A DNA stretch of 57,789 nt from Bacteroidota bacterium (GTDB lineage Bacteria; Bacteroidota; Bacteroidia; Chitinophagales; LD1). Position 1 is the stretch's first letter. Each line of letters begins with the position of its first letter. Below are positions 17,237 to 26,273 of the stretch, piece after piece. The position numbers were made by a program, and so were the translations under genes. The notes under the pieces are model-generated. The model saw nothing but the letters and a program-made list of their open reading frames with translations. It searched no databases and was not told the origin of the DNA. The stretch lies in assembly GCA_947476645.1 (NCBI GenBank), contig CANJRM010000011.1:1-57789 (forward strand). Reading direction: 5' to 3'.

Positions 17237-18196
17237 CTATGAACTCGCGCGATTCAATCTATCGTTAATTGCTCTTCCCAATCCTTCATCGGGAAACTTT
17301 ACCGCAAAAATTTTTTCTACATCACTTTCATCTAAACTTCGCATGGCGGCAAAAAGATTTTTAGCTGCTTCATTCAAATCTCCTTTGGCAGAAAGAAGAA
17401 TTTGATTTTGCTTTTCAATTCCATCAACATACTTATCAAAAGCAATCACACCTGTTGTTGTATTTCCCAATGTCCCAATGTCCGAATGCCCCAATGCCCA
17501 AATCTTCAAATTCTTCCTCGGTGCATAATGACTCTTCAGCATTCCCGGAGTTTTCGGGTTAGCACTTTCAGTAAGTTCAACACGAACTTTTCCAATTACA
17601 TTTTCAATTTCTTCTACCGCTAAACCACCGAGGCGGTAAACGGTTGGTTCATTATTTTCAAAACCAATAATGGTTGATTCAACACCAATACTTGTTGCAC
17701 CGCCATCGAGTATGTAAGGGATTTTATTTTGCAGTTGTGCAAACACATGCTGCGCAGTTGTAGGGCTTATGTAACCAAAGGGATTTGCACTCGGTGCCGC
17801 CAAAGGGAAATCAAGTTGTTTCAACAACTCAAGCGTAAGCGTATGATTTGGAATTCTAATCGCTACTGAATCCAATCCTGAGGTAACTAAATCAGGAATT
17901 ACTTTTTTCTTCTTCAGCAAAACAGTCAAAGGTCCCGGTGAAAACTTTTCAAAAAGCAATTTCGCTTTCGCAGGAATTTCTTCCACATACTTTTCAATTT
18001 CAGCTATAGAAAACACATGCACAATCAACGGGTCAAAATGCGGACGATTCTTTACACTGAAAATTTCAAGCACAGCATCCTCATTCAGCGCATTGGCAGC
18101 AAGTCCGTAAACAGTTTCAGTTGGAATACCAACGGGTTCTCCGCTTTCCAAAAACTTCTTCGCTGCGCTTATATCCTTTCCAATTTCCGTTTTCAT
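17237..18196 (-). CDS. L-threonylcarbamoyladenylate synthase (Sua5 type)
   Basis: 319 residues from ATG 18194-18196 (MKTEIGKDISAAKKFLESG). A longer frame exists, but it runs through the terminator at 18211-18247, which fixes the start. The enzyme condenses Thr, bicarbonate and ATP for the t6A37 modification of ANN-decoding tRNAs. The YrdC domain (1-190) shows 'GEPVGIPTETVYGLAANAL', 'KNRPHFDPLIVHV', 'FSPGPLTVLL', 'VAIRIPNH' and 'PLAAPSANPFGYISPTTA'. Then comes 'GVESTIIGF' and the Sua5 C-terminal domain starting 'MLKSHYAPRKNLKIWAL'. Residues about 231-244 are encoded by a short octamer tandem run (17463-17502), giving IWALGHSDIGTLGN between the first strand and 'TTGVIAFDKY'. Confidence 0.94.
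   Translation of the reverse strand: MKTEIGKDISAAKKFLESGEPVGIPTETVYGLAANALNEDAVLEIFSVKNRPHFDPLIVHVFSIAEIEKYVEEIPAKAKLLFEKFSPGPLTVLLKKKKVIPDLVTSGLDSVAIRIPNHTLTLELLKQLDFPLAAPSANPFGYISPTTAQHVFAQLQNKIPYILDGGATSIGVESTIIGFENNEPTVYRLGGLAVEEIENVIGKVRVELTESANPKTPGMLKSHYAPRKNLKIWALGHSDIGTLGNTTTGVIAFDKYVDGIEKQNQILLSAKGDLNEAAKNLFAAMRSLDESDVEKIFAVKFPDEGLGRAINDRLNRASS
17463..17502. repeat. Octamer tandem run inside the Sua5 gene
   Basis: On the minus strand: TTGGGCA, TTGGGGCA, TTCGGACA, TTGGGACA, TTGGGAAA. The run is translated in frame and sits in a loop of the Sua5 C-terminal domain. Confidence 0.75.
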
Positions 18197-18210
18197 GCAG
18201 CACGAAAATA

Positions 18211-18247
18211 AAAAGTCCTGTTCAGCATAAAGTTGAACAGGACTTTT
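18211..18247 (-). terminator. Rho-independent terminator after the barrel-less plug gene
   Basis: Perfect 14-bp inverted repeat AAAAGTCCTGTTCA / TGAACAGGACTTTT with a 9-base loop, 18 bases past the stop codon at 18266. A- and T-runs on both sides make it usable in both directions. It separates this transcript from the Sua5 gene downstream. Confidence 0.88.
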
Positions 18248-18265
18248 CAATTCAAAAAAATTCAA

Positions 18266-18964
18266 TCAATGCTCAGTAAAGAAATTTCTTGTTTCCATTA
18301 CTACTGCACCGCCTGTGCAGTCACCATATTTTGGCGGAAGAAAACCCGTATAACTTCTGTAAGTATCCAAACCACAGAGAGGAATATCAGCACTACCCAT
18401 CACACGCGCACCATCAATATAATAAGAGAGCGCGCCTGCTCTTGCGCCACGCACATAAAACTGTCCGTTCGCATCAATGGTTCCCGGCATACTCTCCTGA
18501 ATTTGCGAAAGTTTTTGAATAGGCATGTGCTTAATATCTTCCCTTTCTATTGTGCGCACACCCTGAGGTTGCAACGGGTCAATCAAAGCAACTCTGTATT
18601 CCTTCTTTACAACCTCGCCAATGTTTACTGATGCATTAAGCTCAGCATTTGCTTCTCTTACTTCATCATTGCCAATCTTAAAATTCTCAATCGTAGTTCG
18701 GTTGCTCATGTAAGAAATCGAAATCGTATAAACCCCCGCAGGAATATTACTGGCATAGTAAAATCCTTTCTCGTTGGTAAAAAACATTTTCTGGTTTCCT
18801 TGGCAATCGAGTACTACCGTGGCATCGCTCACGGGCTCTTTTGAAACAGGGTCAACAACCTGACCCATAATACTGCCTCCGGCATAAGAAGCAAATGAAG
18901 AATGGAAAGATAAAAACAACAACAGCGCGACCGCCCCGCGCAACATGGTTTTGGTAGTTCTCAT
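18266..18964 (-). CDS. Exported carboxypeptidase-like plus TonB-plug protein lacking a barrel (paralog 1)
   Basis: 232 residues. Signal peptide (GAVALLLFLSFHSSFASYAG), then a carboxypeptidase-regulatory-like domain ('SIMGQVVDPVSKEPVSDATVVL', 'FFTNEKGFYYASNIPAGVYTISISYM'), then an isolated TonB-receptor plug ('VRTIEREDIKHMPIQKLSQI', 'ESMPGTIDANGQFYVRGARAGALSYYIDGARVMGS', 'LPPKYGDCTGGAVVMETRNF'). A SusC/TonB receptor would continue for about 500 more residues of beta barrel; here the frame stops and a strong terminator follows 18 bases later, so this is a finished short gene, not an accidental break. It has no TonB box that I can see. A soluble or periplasmic partner role is inference. Same architecture as the 19051-19626 gene upstream, 86 bases away. 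Confidence 0.8.
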   Translation of the reverse strand: MRTTKTMLRGAVALLLFLSFHSSFASYAGGSIMGQVVDPVSKEPVSDATVVLDCQGNQKMFFTNEKGFYYASNIPAGVYTISISYMSNRTTIENFKIGNDEVREANAELNASVNIGEVVKKEYRVALIDPLQPQGVRTIEREDIKHMPIQKLSQIQESMPGTIDANGQFYVRGARAGALSYYIDGARVMGSADIPLCGLDTYRSYTGFLPPKYGDCTGGAVVMETRNFFTEH

Positions 18965-19050
18965 AAAAGCATATTTAATGGTGATGAAATCAATTCATAA
19001 AGTAGATGCGCACGCAACACTTATTCCACACACATAGGAGAGAAATCTTC

Positions 19051-19626
19051 TTACCAACCCTTCGAAAGAGACACCGGAGCCATTACCTGAGTACCATCAA
19101 CAAAAAATTTCACCTGATTACTGCCTTTCACAATCACCTTTCCGTTTTCTACATCTACACCCGACTGCATGCTGAGCGTTTCACTCAACGAGCGCGTAGT
19201 ATTTCCGGGAGCATTTTCTGTTACTTTAATATCGGTAGAACTAACTGAACTCATCAGGTTCTCCTTCATTTCAAGTTCAACGTTCACCGGCAGGTTCTCG
19301 TTGTTACTCACCATAAAATTTATTTCAGACGTGTAACTATCATATACACGAACCTTATTCATAAAGAACGTGCGGTCGTTGTAAGCAATGCGCATTTGAT
19401 ATTTACCGGTAGGAAGATGGTCGGCATAGTAGTAGCCGTATTCATTGGCGGTTACGGTAATCTTATCCATGTTGTTTTCGAAAGTAATTTCGGCATACGC
19501 CACCGATTTCATGTTCTCCTTTTGAAAAACCTTACCCACTACTCCACCCATCGAAATAGCTTTTGCTGTATTGGCTGCAAAGAGAAAGAAGATAGAGGTG
19601 GTTATGGTAAGGAAGAACGTTTTCAT
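19051..19626 (-). CDS. Exported carboxypeptidase-like plus TonB-plug protein lacking a barrel (paralog 2)
   Basis: 191 residues. Signal peptide (TFFLTITTSIFFLFAANTAKA), then a carboxypeptidase-like beta domain ('GVVGKVFQKENMKSVAYAEI', 'VTANEYGYYYADHLPTGKYQMRIAYN'), a linker, and a shortened plug ('TRSLSETLSMQSGVDVENGKVIVKGSNQVKFFVDGTQVM'). It ends 'APVSLSKGW*' immediately after the plug's middle strand, even earlier than paralog 1. The shared order of parts, the 'EYGYYYADHLPTGKY' / 'EKGFYYASNIPAGVY' match and tandem placement point to an old duplication. Probably a two-gene leftward transcript ending at the 18211 terminator. Function is unknown. The 265 bases upstream, to dnaB, hold no gene I can see. 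Confidence 0.75.
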   Translation of the reverse strand: MKTFFLTITTSIFFLFAANTAKAISMGGVVGKVFQKENMKSVAYAEITFENNMDKITVTANEYGYYYADHLPTGKYQMRIAYNDRTFFMNKVRVYDSYTSEINFMVSNNENLPVNVELEMKENLMSSVSSTDIKVTENAPGNTTRSLSETLSMQSGVDVENGKVIVKGSNQVKFFVDGTQVMAPVSLSKGW

Positions 19627-19891
19627 ACTATCAGGATTTGAACCTAAATATAAACTACAAAACTCAGGTTGTCAATATTTCGACCTTTTTTGAAACAAAA
19701 TAAATTTGCACCAAAATCACATAACGAATCTTGGCTTCGCAACTAATTTGGTTTACCTTCCCTTAAAATTGTTGAAAACTCCCGAGGAACTGTTAGTGGA
19801 ACGGTGAAGAAAAAAAAAGGAGAGATTGTTTTTGATTGAGTTTTCAAAAATGAATGTTTGCGTCCCTTTTTAAAACAGCAATGGCATTTTA

Positions 19892-21496
19892 ATGATGCCG
19901 TTTCAAAATAAGAACATACTTATGGCAGATGTAGAATTAGTGAAGAAATCACTTATCAGAAAGTCGTCTTCGGACGTTAGCCCGCTTGATTACGGCAAAC
20001 TTCCACCGCAGGCAAAAGAATTAGAAGAAGCGGTGCTGGGCGCAGTAATGATTGAGCAAAATGCTATCAATGAAGTAATTGATATTCTTAAGGAAGATTC
20101 ATTCTATTTAGATGCTCACCAACGAATCTGGCGCGCTATCCTTAACCTTTATCAAAATCAAGCGCCTATTGATTTGCTTACGGTTACTGAACAATTGCGC
20201 AAAAATGGTGAGTTAGATGCAGCAGGCGGTCCGTTCTTTGTAGCGCAGTTGACGAATAAAATTGGTTCAGCTGCCAATGTGGAATATCATGCGCGTGTGC
20301 TGGCAGAAAAATTTATTCAGCGCAGATTGATTGCAACTTCTTCTGAAATTATCAGAGATGCTTACGAAGACACGACCGATGTTTTTGAACTTTTAGATAA
20401 AGCCGAGAAAAATCTTTTCAGCATTGCTGAAAATAATTTGAAGCGCGATTCATCAGATATTCAATCGCTCGTGTTTAAAGAATTGGAGGAGTTGAACATC
20501 AGAATGAATAACGACCAGGACCATTTGAATGGTGTGGCATCGGGGTTCATTGATTTAGATAAAGCAACTGGCGGCTGGCAAAGTTCTGATTTGATTATCG
20601 TGGCGGCTCGTCCAGCAATGGGTAAAACTGCGTTTACGTTGGCGCTTGCACGCAACGCAGCCATTGACCACAAAAAACCCGTAGCTATTTTCTCGCTTGA
20701 AATGAGCAGCGCACAATTAGTGCAACGTTTAATTTCTATGGAAACGCATATTCCTTCTGACAAAATCAGAAAAGGAAATCTGGAACCATACGAGTATCAG
20801 ATTCTCACTTCAAAAATTGACCACTTAAAAAATGCTCCGATTTTTATTGATGATACACCCGCTATCAATGTGTTTGAGTTGCGCAGCAAATGCCGCAGAC
20901 TGAAACAACAGCACGATATTAAAATGGTGGTGATTGATTATTTGCAGTTGATGAGCGGAAGTGTTGACGGAAAGGGTAGCGGAAATCGCGAACAGGAAAT
21001 CAGTCAGATTTCGCGCTCACTAAAAGGAATGGCGAAGGAGTTGGGAATTCCTGTGATTGCACTTTCGCAATTATCGCGTGCAGTGGAAACCAGAGGTGGT
21101 GATAAACGCCCGATACTTTCTGACTTACGCGAATCAGGAGCCATTGAGCAAGATGCCGACATCGTTATCTTCTTGTATCGTGCCGAGTATTATCAACTTG
21201 ACCAGGATGCAGAAGGAAATCCAACAAAGGATATTGCAGAAGTAATTATTGCAAAGCATAGAAACGGTCCGGTGAAAACCGTTCGCACACGATTCATTAA
21301 TCGCTTCGCTAAGTTTGAAAACTTAGATGAAATAGGTGCAGGCGACCAATACTTGGAGATGAATGACAGCGGTGACAAACGCAAATTCAAGAAATTCCAG
21401 TCTAGAATAAACGAAGATGAAGCAGGTGAAAAAGACGATAACTCTTTTGAGAAACGTCACAAGCCTGAAGACTTCAACGAGGATACACCGTTCTAA
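19892..21496 (+). CDS. dnaB: Replicative DNA helicase DnaB
   Basis: 534 residues from ATG 19892; an internal ATG at 19922 (MADVELVKKSLIRK) is an equally reasonable start, and the conserved part only begins at 'GKLPPQAKELEEAVLGAVM'. Hexameric 5'-3' helicase that unwinds DNA ahead of the replisome. The N-terminal DnaB domain (to about residue 140) is followed by the RecA-like core with Walker A 'AARPAMGKTAFTLAL', 'IFSLEMSSAQLVQRL', Walker B 'IKMVVIDYLQLMSG', 'VIALSQLSRAVETR' and the arginine-finger region 'DLRESGAIEQDADIVIFLYR'. The last 40 residues are charged and unconserved. No intein is present (common in dnaB). Convergent with alkB, 6 bases apart. Confidence 0.96.
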   Translation: MMPFQNKNILMADVELVKKSLIRKSSSDVSPLDYGKLPPQAKELEEAVLGAVMIEQNAINEVIDILKEDSFYLDAHQRIWRAILNLYQNQAPIDLLTVTEQLRKNGELDAAGGPFFVAQLTNKIGSAANVEYHARVLAEKFIQRRLIATSSEIIRDAYEDTTDVFELLDKAEKNLFSIAENNLKRDSSDIQSLVFKELEELNIRMNNDQDHLNGVASGFIDLDKATGGWQSSDLIIVAARPAMGKTAFTLALARNAAIDHKKPVAIFSLEMSSAQLVQRLISMETHIPSDKIRKGNLEPYEYQILTSKIDHLKNAPIFIDDTPAINVFELRSKCRRLKQQHDIKMVVIDYLQLMSGSVDGKGSGNREQEISQISRSLKGMAKELGIPVIALSQLSRAVETRGGDKRPILSDLRESGAIEQDADIVIFLYRAEYYQLDQDAEGNPTKDIAEVIIAKHRNGPVKTVRTRFINRFAKFENLDEIGAGDQYLEMNDSGDKRKFKKFQSRINEDEAGEKDDNSFEKRHKPEDFNEDTPF

Positions 21497-21502
21497 AATT
21501 CC

Positions 21503-22570
21503 TTAAGCCAAATCTACACCTTCAGCAGTTGCCCGATACTTTGCAATTTGCTGATGCATTACCTTAAACCACAAAGGAGGAAAAAGCGAAAGCACCATCA
21601 TGCCCGGATAACCCGTTGGCATTTGAGGACTATGGTCGAAGTGGCGAAGCACCTGATACTTTCTTGATGGCAAATAATGATGGTCGCTATGGCGCGTCAA
21701 CTCAAACAACATGATTCTGCCAATAGGGTGATTCGAATTCCATGAATGAATTGGCAACACCTTCTCGTAGTATGCACCATCCACTTTCTTTCTTCTCAAA
21801 CCGTAATGTTCAATGTAGTTTACTGTTTCGAGTAGAAGAAATCCTATAGTGGCAGAGGCAATAAAACACAACATCACTTTCCAGTTCCACACGTAACAGA
21901 TAGTAGCAAGCATTCCAATCTGAATGATTTGATAAATCAACATTTCATTATGGTAACTCCAAAAACTTTGATTCGCTTTCTTTAACCATTCACCTTCAAT
22001 ATGCCAGGCAGAGAGCCAACTATCGCGCACCGAACGAACGAAAAAAGCGTAAATATTTTCACCGTATCTTGAAGAAGCCGGGTCTTCATCGGTAGAAACA
22101 TTTTTATGGTGACCGCGATTGTGCTCAATAAAAAAGTGGAGATACAAGGAAGTTGCCAAAAGCATTTTACTCATCAGTTGTTCATACCAAGTATTGCGAT
22201 GACCGAGTTCATGCGCCACATTAATTCCCAATACTCCACACGCCATACCAAAAGCGAAAATCATTCCGAGCTTTACCCAAATAGGCAAAGTGCCGTCATC
22301 AACACGATTCAAAAAATAAAACATGAGCGTGAACTGAAGCGGCACTACACTCCAAACAATAAAGTCATAAGTCCAGTCTTTCTTTGCCATCTCTTCTTCT
22401 GCCTTCTCCATATTCCAGGTGCTGCCTTTGAAAAAAAGTTCCATCAAGGGAATAAGACCAAACACATACAACGGAGCGATAAAAATAAACTTACCTCCAA
22501 AAACAAGTGAGGTCATAATAATGCCAATGCTCAGATAAACCGAAGAGTATTTGAAAAATCGTAGTGACAT
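21503..22570 (-). CDS. alkB: Alkane 1-monooxygenase (AlkB-type membrane hydroxylase)
   Basis: 355 residues. An integral membrane di-iron enzyme that hydroxylates the terminal carbon of medium-chain alkanes or similar acyl chains using rubredoxin-supplied electrons. Six hydrophobic segments and the complete histidine set are visible: 'NVAHELGHR' (HExxH), 'FFIEHNRGHHKN' (EHxxGHH), 'TVNYIEHYGLRRK' (NYxEHYG, specific for AlkB over desaturases) and 'LTRHSDHHYLPSRKYQVLRH' (LxRHSxHH). Length is somewhat shorter than the 400 residues of the pseudomonad enzyme but normal for Bacteroidota. No fused or adjacent rubredoxin gene is in view, so the substrate and electron donor remain open. It is divergent from a TonB receptor gene across 111 bases. 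Confidence 0.92.
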   Translation of the reverse strand: MSLRFFKYSSVYLSIGIIMTSLVFGGKFIFIAPLYVFGLIPLMELFFKGSTWNMEKAEEEMAKKDWTYDFIVWSVVPLQFTLMFYFLNRVDDGTLPIWVKLGMIFAFGMACGVLGINVAHELGHRNTWYEQLMSKMLLATSLYLHFFIEHNRGHHKNVSTDEDPASSRYGENIYAFFVRSVRDSWLSAWHIEGEWLKKANQSFWSYHNEMLIYQIIQIGMLATICYVWNWKVMLCFIASATIGFLLLETVNYIEHYGLRRKKVDGAYYEKVLPIHSWNSNHPIGRIMLFELTRHSDHHYLPSRKYQVLRHFDHSPQMPTGYPGMMVLSLFPPLWFKVMHQQIAKYRATAEGVDLA

Positions 22571-22681
22571 AGTTTTGATTTTAGAAAAGCAATTTAAGAA
22601 CTGTTAAGCAGAAACAAAAAACCGAGGCATCAGTCTTATAAACGTTTCCCTTTCTAAACTTAAAAATGTACTTTCATTTTT

Positions 22682-24922
22682 ATGAAGTGCATAAGCATTA
22701 GTTGCTTTCTGTTTTTTTGTGTGAGCGTGTTTGCTCAATCCGTTGGTGTATTAAGAGGTAATATTTCTTCATCGGGTTCTTTGGAGAAAGCATCTGTAGC
22801 ACTTTTAAAAACTTCTTTCACTACTACTTCAGACACTAATGGGAATTTCATTCTCAAAAACATTCCCGTGGGGAAATATCAATTGCGTATTAGTTATGTT
22901 GGTTACGAAAACTTCCAACAGGCAATTGAAATAAAGGTAGGAAGTGCAACCATTGTAAAAGCTGTGCTTACGCCATTCAACTCTCATTTGAAAGAAATTG
23001 TAGTAACAGGGACATTGAAGGATGTAAAGAAATCAGAGAGCGTTACACCTGTTGAAGTTTATACCGAGAAGTTTTTCCAGCGTAATCCTTCTACCAATAT
23101 TTACGATGCATTAAAAAATGTGAATGGTGTTTTTGCTGATGTAGATAATGGCGTTTCCAATACTACCGATATCCAACTCAACGGGCTCGAAGGAAATTAC
23201 ACCATGATTTTAATTGACGGAGTTCCTGCGATGAACAGGCTTGCAGGCACGTATGCGCTCAATACTATTCCCATGAGTATGATTGACAGAGTTGAAATTT
23301 TGAAAGGTGCGTCCTCTACTATTTATGGTTCAGATGCAATAGCCGGTGTCATCAACATAAAGACAAAAAGCCCGACAAACGCTCCGCGCTTTTCATGCAA
23401 TGTTTCACTCAACTCTATGCTTGCTGCCAATGCAGATTTCACGCTTGAGTTCAAATTGAAAAAAGCAAGTTCGCTGATTAGCATAAGTGGAGAAAGCAAT
23501 AATTACCGAGGGGATATAAACGGAGATAATTTTATGGATGTGCCATTGACGAACCGCGTCAACTTTTTTAATAAGTGGAGTTTTGACAGAAAGGAAAATC
23601 GTGTAGCTGATATTTACGCCCGGTATTTATTTGAGGATAGAATAGGTGGTGAAATGCGTTCTGCAAAAGAACTTCGTTCGAGTGATGTGTTTTATAGCGA
23701 AGCTATTCGTACGCATCAATGGCAGATAGGAACTCACTATCAATTACCGTTTCGCGAAAAGGTAATGCTTCAATTAGATTTCAGTGAGCATCGTCAACAC
23801 GCCAACTATGGCACAAACATCTTTGATGGCTTACAGCGCAACGGCTTTTCCCAATTATCGTGGAGTAAAAAAACTGATGCTATTAATGAGCTATTGCTCG
23901 GAGTTTCCTATCGAATCAATTATTACAGCGACAATACAGAACTTTCAATTGATTCGATTTCAGGACATGGAAAGTTATTGCACATAGCCGGAGCGTTTAT
24001 GGAAGATGAATTATCGCTTCCTAAAAACAATCAACTGCTTATTGGTGCGCGGTTCGATTACAACAATCAAAGCGGCCCTACTTTCACACCCCGTATAAAT
24101 TACAAATGGCATTCGACTGATGAGTTGAACACGATTCGCATTGGTGTGGGAACAGGTTATCGCGTGCCAAATTTATTGAGCGAAGGATTTGCAGCACTCA
24201 ATGGTTCCCGACAAATTATTGTAGAAGAAAAACTGAATGCAGAAGTTGCGCTCAACACAAATGCATCATACGCACGAATACAAAAACTTACGGGAGGAGT
24301 TTTAAATGCCGAGATAAACGGATTCTATACCTACTTCTTCAACTTCATTAATCCTGATTATTCAGAACCGGGTTATATCGTTTACAAGAACAACAAACTT
24401 GGCGCTATGGCTGCGGGCTTTAGTGTAAATGCCGATTTAACTTTCAATTATCCACTAAAGGTTGGTTTAGGTTTTACTTACTCGCATGTTTTTGAAAAGG
24501 AAAAAAATGAGGATGGTGAAATCGAAATTGAAATTCCCACACACTCCCCTCCTTTCGTTGCTAACTTTTTTCTGAGTTATACTTTTCCCGCTCCGCAACT
24601 TTCTATTGACTGGACAGGAAACGTGGTGAGCCCCATGTTACTTTCTACTGTGCCAAATGATTTTCGTCCATCACATTCCCCATGGTTCACGATTCAGAAT
24701 ATTCAACTTACTAAAAAGTTCAATAGCGGTATTGAGATTTACGCTGGAGTAAAAAACTTTTTCAACTTCATTCAGAAAGAACCTATCCTACGTCCGTTTG
24801 ATCCTTACAACAAAAACACTTCGGTTGATAATCCTTTCAGCTATCGCTTCGATACTACTTACGGTTTCACTTCTACCGAAGGCATAAAAGGTTTTATTGG
24901 TTTGCGTTACATACTGCAATAA
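22682..24922 (+). CDS. TonB-dependent outer-membrane receptor (probable metal uptake)
   Basis: 746 residues. Signal peptide (MKCISISCFLFFCVSVFAQS), a carboxypeptidase-like N-domain ('GVLRGNISSSGSLEKASVALL', 'GNFILKNIPVGKYQLRISYVGYENFQQ'), TonB-box region 'LKEIVVTGTLKDVKKSESV', plug ('NPSTNIYDALKNVNGVFADV', 'GLEGNYTMILIDGVPAMNRLAGTYALN', 'VEILKGASSTIYGSDAIAGVINIKTK') and a 22-strand-type barrel ending in 'GIKGFIGLRYILQ'. The full length suggests a functional transporter. It is followed 81 bases later by an exported heavy-metal-associated domain protein, which hints that it imports a metal or metallophore. No cobalamin riboswitch-like structure precedes it. Confidence 0.92.
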   Translation: MKCISISCFLFFCVSVFAQSVGVLRGNISSSGSLEKASVALLKTSFTTTSDTNGNFILKNIPVGKYQLRISYVGYENFQQAIEIKVGSATIVKAVLTPFNSHLKEIVVTGTLKDVKKSESVTPVEVYTEKFFQRNPSTNIYDALKNVNGVFADVDNGVSNTTDIQLNGLEGNYTMILIDGVPAMNRLAGTYALNTIPMSMIDRVEILKGASSTIYGSDAIAGVINIKTKSPTNAPRFSCNVSLNSMLAANADFTLEFKLKKASSLISISGESNNYRGDINGDNFMDVPLTNRVNFFNKWSFDRKENRVADIYARYLFEDRIGGEMRSAKELRSSDVFYSEAIRTHQWQIGTHYQLPFREKVMLQLDFSEHRQHANYGTNIFDGLQRNGFSQLSWSKKTDAINELLLGVSYRINYYSDNTELSIDSISGHGKLLHIAGAFMEDELSLPKNNQLLIGARFDYNNQSGPTFTPRINYKWHSTDELNTIRIGVGTGYRVPNLLSEGFAALNGSRQIIVEEKLNAEVALNTNASYARIQKLTGGVLNAEINGFYTYFFNFINPDYSEPGYIVYKNNKLGAMAAGFSVNADLTFNYPLKVGLGFTYSHVFEKEKNEDGEIEIEIPTHSPPFVANFFLSYTFPAPQLSIDWTGNVVSPMLLSTVPNDFRPSHSPWFTIQNIQLTKKFNSGIEIYAGVKNFFNFIQKEPILRPFDPYNKNTSVDNPFSYRFDTTYGFTSTEGIKGFIGLRYILQ

Positions 24923-24979
24923 AAATTAAAAAAGAAGTTAAAGCACTAGCTGCTTAAACTATTTCCACTGTTCAATCGT

Positions 24980-24987
24980 TATCTTTG
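24980..24987 (+). promoter_or_regulatory. Candidate -7 promoter box of the HMA-domain gene
   Basis: TATCTTTG matches TAnnTTTG exactly, 16 bases before the ATG at 25004. No convincing -33 TTTG was found, so the small gene may also be read through from the TonB receptor. Confidence 0.45.
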
Positions 24988-25003
24988 GTACAAATTCTAA
25001 GTC

Positions 25004-25357
25004 ATGAACAACAATCTCAAATCATTCTTCTGCGCAGTTGTATTAATTATGGTTTTATCGGCAGGTGTAAATGCCACAGGAAGACAAAAAAGTGAAACAG
25101 TAACCATTCAAACTTCTGCCATTTGCGAATCGTGCAAAGCACGTCTTGAAAAAAAGCTGAAAGCTGTAGATGGTGTTGAAGAAGCGAATCTGAATCTCAA
25201 CAACAAGAAAATCAAAATCAAATACGACCCTTCAAAAACGAATGCAGATGCTCTTCGGGAAGTTATTTCAAACGTAGGTTATGATGCTGATGCATTAAAG
25301 AAGAATGTAGAAGCTTACGATAAACTTCCGCAGTGTTGTCAAAAGCCAATGAAATAA
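25004..25357 (+). CDS. Exported heavy-metal-associated (HMA) domain protein
   Basis: 117 residues. Signal peptide (SFFCAVVLIMVLSAGVNATG) followed by one HMA/MerP-like ferredoxin fold: 'ETVTIQTSAICESCKARLEKKLKAVDGVEEANLNLNNKKIKIKYDPSKTNADALREVISNVGYDAD' (read as consecutive strands and helices), with the metal-binding CxxC as 'CESC'. A C-terminal tail adds 'LPQCCQKPMK', a second Cys pair that could bind metal. It is expected to shuttle Cu(I) or a similar soft metal in the periplasm. It lies behind a TonB receptor and is closed by a strong terminator at 25377-25414. Confidence 0.9.
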   Translation: MNNNLKSFFCAVVLIMVLSAGVNATGRQKSETVTIQTSAICESCKARLEKKLKAVDGVEEANLNLNNKKIKIKYDPSKTNADALREVISNVGYDADALKKNVEAYDKLPQCCQKPMK

Positions 25358-25376
25358 TTTTTTCTTTTCCTCTTTT

Positions 25377-25414
25377 AATAAAGATGCCATTGCTAAAGCA
25401 ATGGCATCTTTATT
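25377..25414 (+). terminator. Strong Rho-independent terminator after the HMA-domain gene
   Basis: 18-bp perfect inverted repeat AATAAAGATGCCATTGCT / AGCAATGGCATCTTTATT with a 2-base centre (effective loop 4-6 bases), followed by TTTG. It starts 20 bases after the stop codon. Confidence 0.92.
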
Positions 25415-25474
25415 TTGTTTCCATATCTCAATTACAAAACCTAAGATTGCTTTTCAGAACAAATAAAGTAACCC

Positions 25475-26272
25475 ATGAGATTTACAGGTGTGCTCGATAA
25501 AATGCAAACCAGCTTCATTAACCCCGTTCAATACTTTTTGAATTTAGGTAATGAACAAATTGCAGTGAATGATTTAATAGGAAGCAAAATTCAATTGCGC
25601 TGGACAGGAAAAATATTCTGCACCATTTGCGGTAAAAAAACTTCGAAGAGCTTTGGCGAGGGCTTGTGCTATAATTGTTTTGCGAACGCTCCTGAAAATG
25701 CAGAATGCATTCTTCGCCCTGAGTTGTGTGAAGCGCATTTAGGAAAAGGAAGAAATCCGGAATGGGAAGAGAAGGCTCATAACCGCCCTCACTTTGTTTA
25801 CCTCGCGTTAACCAACATAGTGAAAGTTGGTGTAACCCGCGAAGACCAGATTCCAACTCGTTGGATTGACCAAGGCGCGCATAAGGGAATTATTCTAGTA
25901 AAAACTCCTTACCGTCAGTTAGCGGGTTTTATTGAAGTGGTTTTAAAAGAACACCTGAGTGATAAAACCAATTGGCAGAAGATGCTGAAGAACGAACCTT
26001 CGGGTGAAATTGATTTGCTGAAAGAAAAAGAAAGAGTAATTCAATTACTGCCCGAACAATTTCAGCAATACAAATCAACCGATGATGAAGTAGTGGAATT
26101 GATTTATCCCGTTCTTGAATATCCAACCAAAGTAACTTCGCTTTCGTTCGAAAAAGTTCCGAGTATTGAAATGGAATTGAAAGGAATTCGCGGACAGTAT
26201 TTCATTTTCGAAAACGGAAACGTGATGAATATTCGCAGTAAAAGCGGATACGAAGTAGAGTTAAGCGCTTAG
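25475..26272 (+). CDS. DUF2797 protein with zinc-finger-like Cys cluster
   Basis: 265 residues, cytoplasmic. 'FCTICGKKTSKSFGEGLCYNCF' gives a four-Cys zinc-ribbon-like cluster (CxxC...CxxC) near residues 50-70, followed by 'CILRPELCEAHLGKGRNPEWEEKAHNRPHFVYLALTNIVKVGVTREDQIPTRWIDQGA' (shown in two motifs: HFVYLALTNIVKVGVTR and IPTRWIDQGA). The latter resembles the start of a GIY-YIG nuclease ('VYLA..VKVGVT'), a resemblance known for DUF2797, but catalytic competence is unproven. Length is typical. It is followed 1 base later by the convergent DUF4197 gene. Confidence 0.88.
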   Translation: MRFTGVLDKMQTSFINPVQYFLNLGNEQIAVNDLIGSKIQLRWTGKIFCTICGKKTSKSFGEGLCYNCFANAPENAECILRPELCEAHLGKGRNPEWEEKAHNRPHFVYLALTNIVKVGVTREDQIPTRWIDQGAHKGIILVKTPYRQLAGFIEVVLKEHLSDKTNWQKMLKNEPSGEIDLLKEKERVIQLLPEQFQQYKSTDDEVVELIYPVLEYPTKVTSLSFEKVPSIEMELKGIRGQYFIFENGNVMNIRSKSGYEVELSA

Positions 26273-26273
26273 C

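Noticed and set aside
22571-22681. Cobalamin riboswitch before the TonB receptor
   Set aside because: The 111-base divergent region is too short and shows no B12-box-like sequence.
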